14,597 bases of DNA, taken from Sedimentisphaerales bacterium (lineage in GTDB: Bacteria; Planctomycetota; Phycisphaerae; Sedimentisphaerales; SG8-4). The position numbers and the translations under genes were made by a program. The stretch spans positions 1 to 14,597 of the forward strand of contig JAFGJR010000124.1 in the NCBI GenBank assembly GCA_016928975.1, in the 5' to 3' direction. Below, piece after piece: positions 12,949-14,597 of this stretch. The number at the start of each line of letters is the position of its first letter. Within the stretch, counting starts at the first letter, position 1. Below the pieces are notes generated by a model. That model saw nothing but the letters and a program-made list of their open reading frames with translations, was not told the DNA's origin and did not search any database.

Positions 12949-14217
12949 ATGATCATCGAGCGACAGAACAGAGACGGGGCCGTGAGCAGCCGGCAGGCAG
13001 ATGAGGCAATCGGTGAGTTCTTCTCGAAGAACGACTACGCCGGCAAGCGGGTCCTCGTGCTGATCCCGGACAACACCCGCTCCGGGCCCATCGGCGAGGT
13101 CTTCAAGCGGATGCACGCCCATCTGGAACGCCGGGCCAAGGCGGTCGATTGCTTAGTCGCGCTCGGGACGCACCAGCCGCTCAGCGAGCAGCAAATCTGC
13201 AAGCGGCTGTCCATGACGCTGAGCGAACGACGAAGCAAGTACACCTCCGTGCGATTCTTCAACCACGAGTGGGACAAACCCGCGACGTTCACCTCCATCG
13301 GTCGGATCACCGCCGACGAAATCCACGACATCAGTGGCGGCCTGTTCCGCGAAGAAGTGGACGTCCGACTCAATAAGCTGCTCTTCGATTACGACGCGTT
13401 CCTGATCCTGGGACCCGTCTTCCCGCACGAGGTCGTCGGCTTCTCCGGCGGACACAAGTACATCTTCCCCGGCATCGCGGGCGATGAGATCATCAACTTC
13501 TTCCACTGGCTCGGCGCCGTAATCACGAATCCCGTGATCAACGGCTGCAAGTGGACGCCGACGCGAGAAGTGGTGGAGAGGGCCGCCTCGCTGATCGATG
13601 TCCCCCACGCCCTAATCGCGATCGTCGCCGCCGAGGGCCAGCTCAAGGGCCTATTCCTCGGCGATAGCCTCCAAGCCTGGGAGAAAGCAGCGGACCTGTC
13701 CAACGAGGTCCATATCGTCTACAAGGACCTTCCCTACCACACCGTCCTCGGCCTGTGTCCCGAGATGTACGACGACATCTGGACCGCCGGCAAGGTGATG
13801 TACAAGCTCGAGCCGATTGTCGCCGACGGCGGCACGCTGATCATCTACGCCCCGCACATCACCGAGGTCTCCTACACGCACGGCAAAGTCCTCGACCGCA
13901 TCGGCTATCACGTCCGCGACTACTTCCTCAAGCAGATGGACAAGTTCAAGGACATCCCACGCTCGTCGATGGCCCACTCCACGCACGTCAAAGGCATCGG
14001 CACCTTCGAAAACGGCGTCGAAAAGCCCCGCGTCAACGTCATCTTAGCCACAGGAATCCCGAAAGAACGCTGCGACAAGATCAACCTCGGCTGCATGGAC
14101 CCGGCCCAGATCAGGATCGCCGACTACGAAAGCCGCGAGCACGAGGGAATCTTAGTAGTCCCCCACGCCGGCGAAGTCCTGCATCGCCTCCGCAGCCCGA
14201 TCAACATCACGACCTGA
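12949..14217 (+). CDS. LarA-family nickel-pincer-dependent 2-hydroxyacid racemase/epimerase
   Basis: The 422-aa protein matches LarA in length and residues. IPDNTR gives Asp41 and Arg44 (Asp72, Arg75 in L. plantarum LarA). GTHQP gives His75 (His108). FPHEVVGFSGGHKYIFPG gives His160 and Lys170 (His174, Lys184, the lysine bonded to the cofactor). FFHWLG gives His186 (His200, nickel ligand). The 10- and 16-residue spacings are exactly those of the known enzyme. It should therefore racemise or epimerise a 2-hydroxyacid by hydride transfer using the Ni-pincer nucleotide, which needs LarB, LarC and LarE. Homologues act on lactate, malate, hydroxyglutarate or D-gluconate; the neighbouring mannonate oxidoreductase favours an aldonate. 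ATG 12949 was chosen because upstream sequence is repeat-derived and the family starts near here. Confidence 0.9.
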   Translation: MIIERQNRDGAVSSRQADEAIGEFFSKNDYAGKRVLVLIPDNTRSGPIGEVFKRMHAHLERRAKAVDCLVALGTHQPLSEQQICKRLSMTLSERRSKYTSVRFFNHEWDKPATFTSIGRITADEIHDISGGLFREEVDVRLNKLLFDYDAFLILGPVFPHEVVGFSGGHKYIFPGIAGDEIINFFHWLGAVITNPVINGCKWTPTREVVERAASLIDVPHALIAIVAAEGQLKGLFLGDSLQAWEKAADLSNEVHIVYKDLPYHTVLGLCPEMYDDIWTAGKVMYKLEPIVADGGTLIIYAPHITEVSYTHGKVLDRIGYHVRDYFLKQMDKFKDIPRSSMAHSTHVKGIGTFENGVEKPRVNVILATGIPKERCDKINLGCMDPAQIRIADYESREHEGILVVPHAGEVLHRLRSPINITT

Positions 14218-14251
14218 AGCTACCAATGCGCGTTCTCACTCGGCCTGTGAA

Positions 14252-14560
14252 TCAGACCGTCATCTTCGGTATGAAAACATCAGATACAGAACGAATCGCA
14301 AAACTATCCGTCATGCCAGCTATGAAATCCAACACGATCAATTCGTCTGGATCGTCAAGCTGGTAAACGGTGCTCATGTCATTGATGACAAACTGCCTGA
14401 AAACCCTATACACAGGCGGAACGGGATCATCCTTTTTCGCAGCAGGATACCCGTTGGTTTTGAATCTGTTCGTTCTGCGGAGTTCGCGCAGCAAATCGTC
14501 AAACAGATACGTGTGTTGGTTCAGCGGGAATTGGACAACTACAGCCGTCGGCCAAGCGGT
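14252..14560 (-). pseudogene. Probable C-terminal fragment of a dGTPase-like HD phosphohydrolase
   Basis: Minus-strand reading gives about 102 residues: LFDDLLRELRRTN, then VFRQFVINDMSTVY, then LDFIAGMTDSFAIRSVSDVF. The last block resembles the C-terminal helix signature of deoxyguanosinetriphosphate triphosphohydrolases (..DFIAGMTD.FA..). The HD catalytic part would lie to the right, but an in-frame TGA occurs at 14561-14563 and the other two minus frames also close nearby. No ATG/GTG start is available; only a TTG at 14494. This fits a decayed or rearranged gene, or an error in the sequence near 14560. A short independent protein from TTG 14494 (80 aa) is the alternative. Confidence 0.4.
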
Positions 14561-14597
14561 TCAGTCGCTGGGCTGACTTGGGTATTATGAACTATGA

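Noticed and set aside
14219..14580. Plus-strand open frame after the LarA-family gene (…SVRSAEFAQQIVKQIRVLVQREL…)
   Set aside because: It looks protein-like at its end but has no start codon with a ribosome site, begins as a shifted continuation of the LarA-family 3' end, and is antisense to the dGTPase-like frame, which carries a recognisable motif.

Overview
The window looks like a chromosomal segment from a GC-rich Planctomycetota bacterium, probably of the Phycisphaerae/Sedimentisphaerales type. This is inferred from several features together: a Tat-exported Cys-type sulfatase, a HAF-repeat protein with a PEP-CTERM-like sorting tail, planctomycete-style small-protein/nucleotidyltransferase cassettes, and degenerate dispersed inverted repeats rich in CGAAATCCGAAAC and CCACAAAG words. 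No phage, plasmid, IS transposase or CRISPR array was seen.

Layout. (1) 167-502 (+): HicB-type antitoxin with no recognisable HicA beside it. (2) 3186-536 (-): a compact operon behind a good sigma70-like promoter (3241-3269). It encodes an 87-aa small protein, a minimal nucleotidyltransferase (GTGA stop/start overlap), the LarE sulfur transferase of nickel-pincer cofactor synthesis, and a secreted endonuclease/exonuclease/phosphatase-family enzyme. (3) 4494-3295 (-): a membrane-anchored protein with a serpin-like C-terminal pattern, then a 28-bp perfect palindrome and tRNA-Thr(CGT) with its own promoter. (4) 5565-4786 (-): a second nucleotidyltransferase cassette of two small proteins plus an NTase, with overlapping genes and an apparently leaderless start. 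(5) 7099-5924 (-): a HAF-repeat PEP-CTERM-like surface protein. (6) 9265-7474 (-): a Tat-exported M29 aminopeptidase and a cupin. (7) 9452-14217 (+): a carbohydrate/hydroxyacid cluster with an SDR of the D-mannonate oxidoreductase type, a sulfatase, a HAD phosphatase overlapping it by 4 nt, and a LarA-family nickel-dependent racemase/epimerase. (8) 14252-14560 (-): a fragment resembling the C-terminus of a dGTPase-type HD phosphohydrolase.

How the parts may work together. The sulfatase would desulfate a polysaccharide. The SDR would interconvert fructuronate and mannonate. The LarA homologue keeps its nickel-pincer and catalytic residues and could epimerise an aldonate at C2, mannonate and gluconate being C2 epimers. 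LarE, needed to build the LarA cofactor, is in the same window but about 10.6 kb away in an unrelated operon; LarB and LarC are absent. This link between nickel-pincer chemistry and sulfated-uronate breakdown is the most interesting functional hypothesis here. The nucleotidyltransferase cassettes, the serpin-like protein and the repeat-associated leaderless promoters are the main less-described features.
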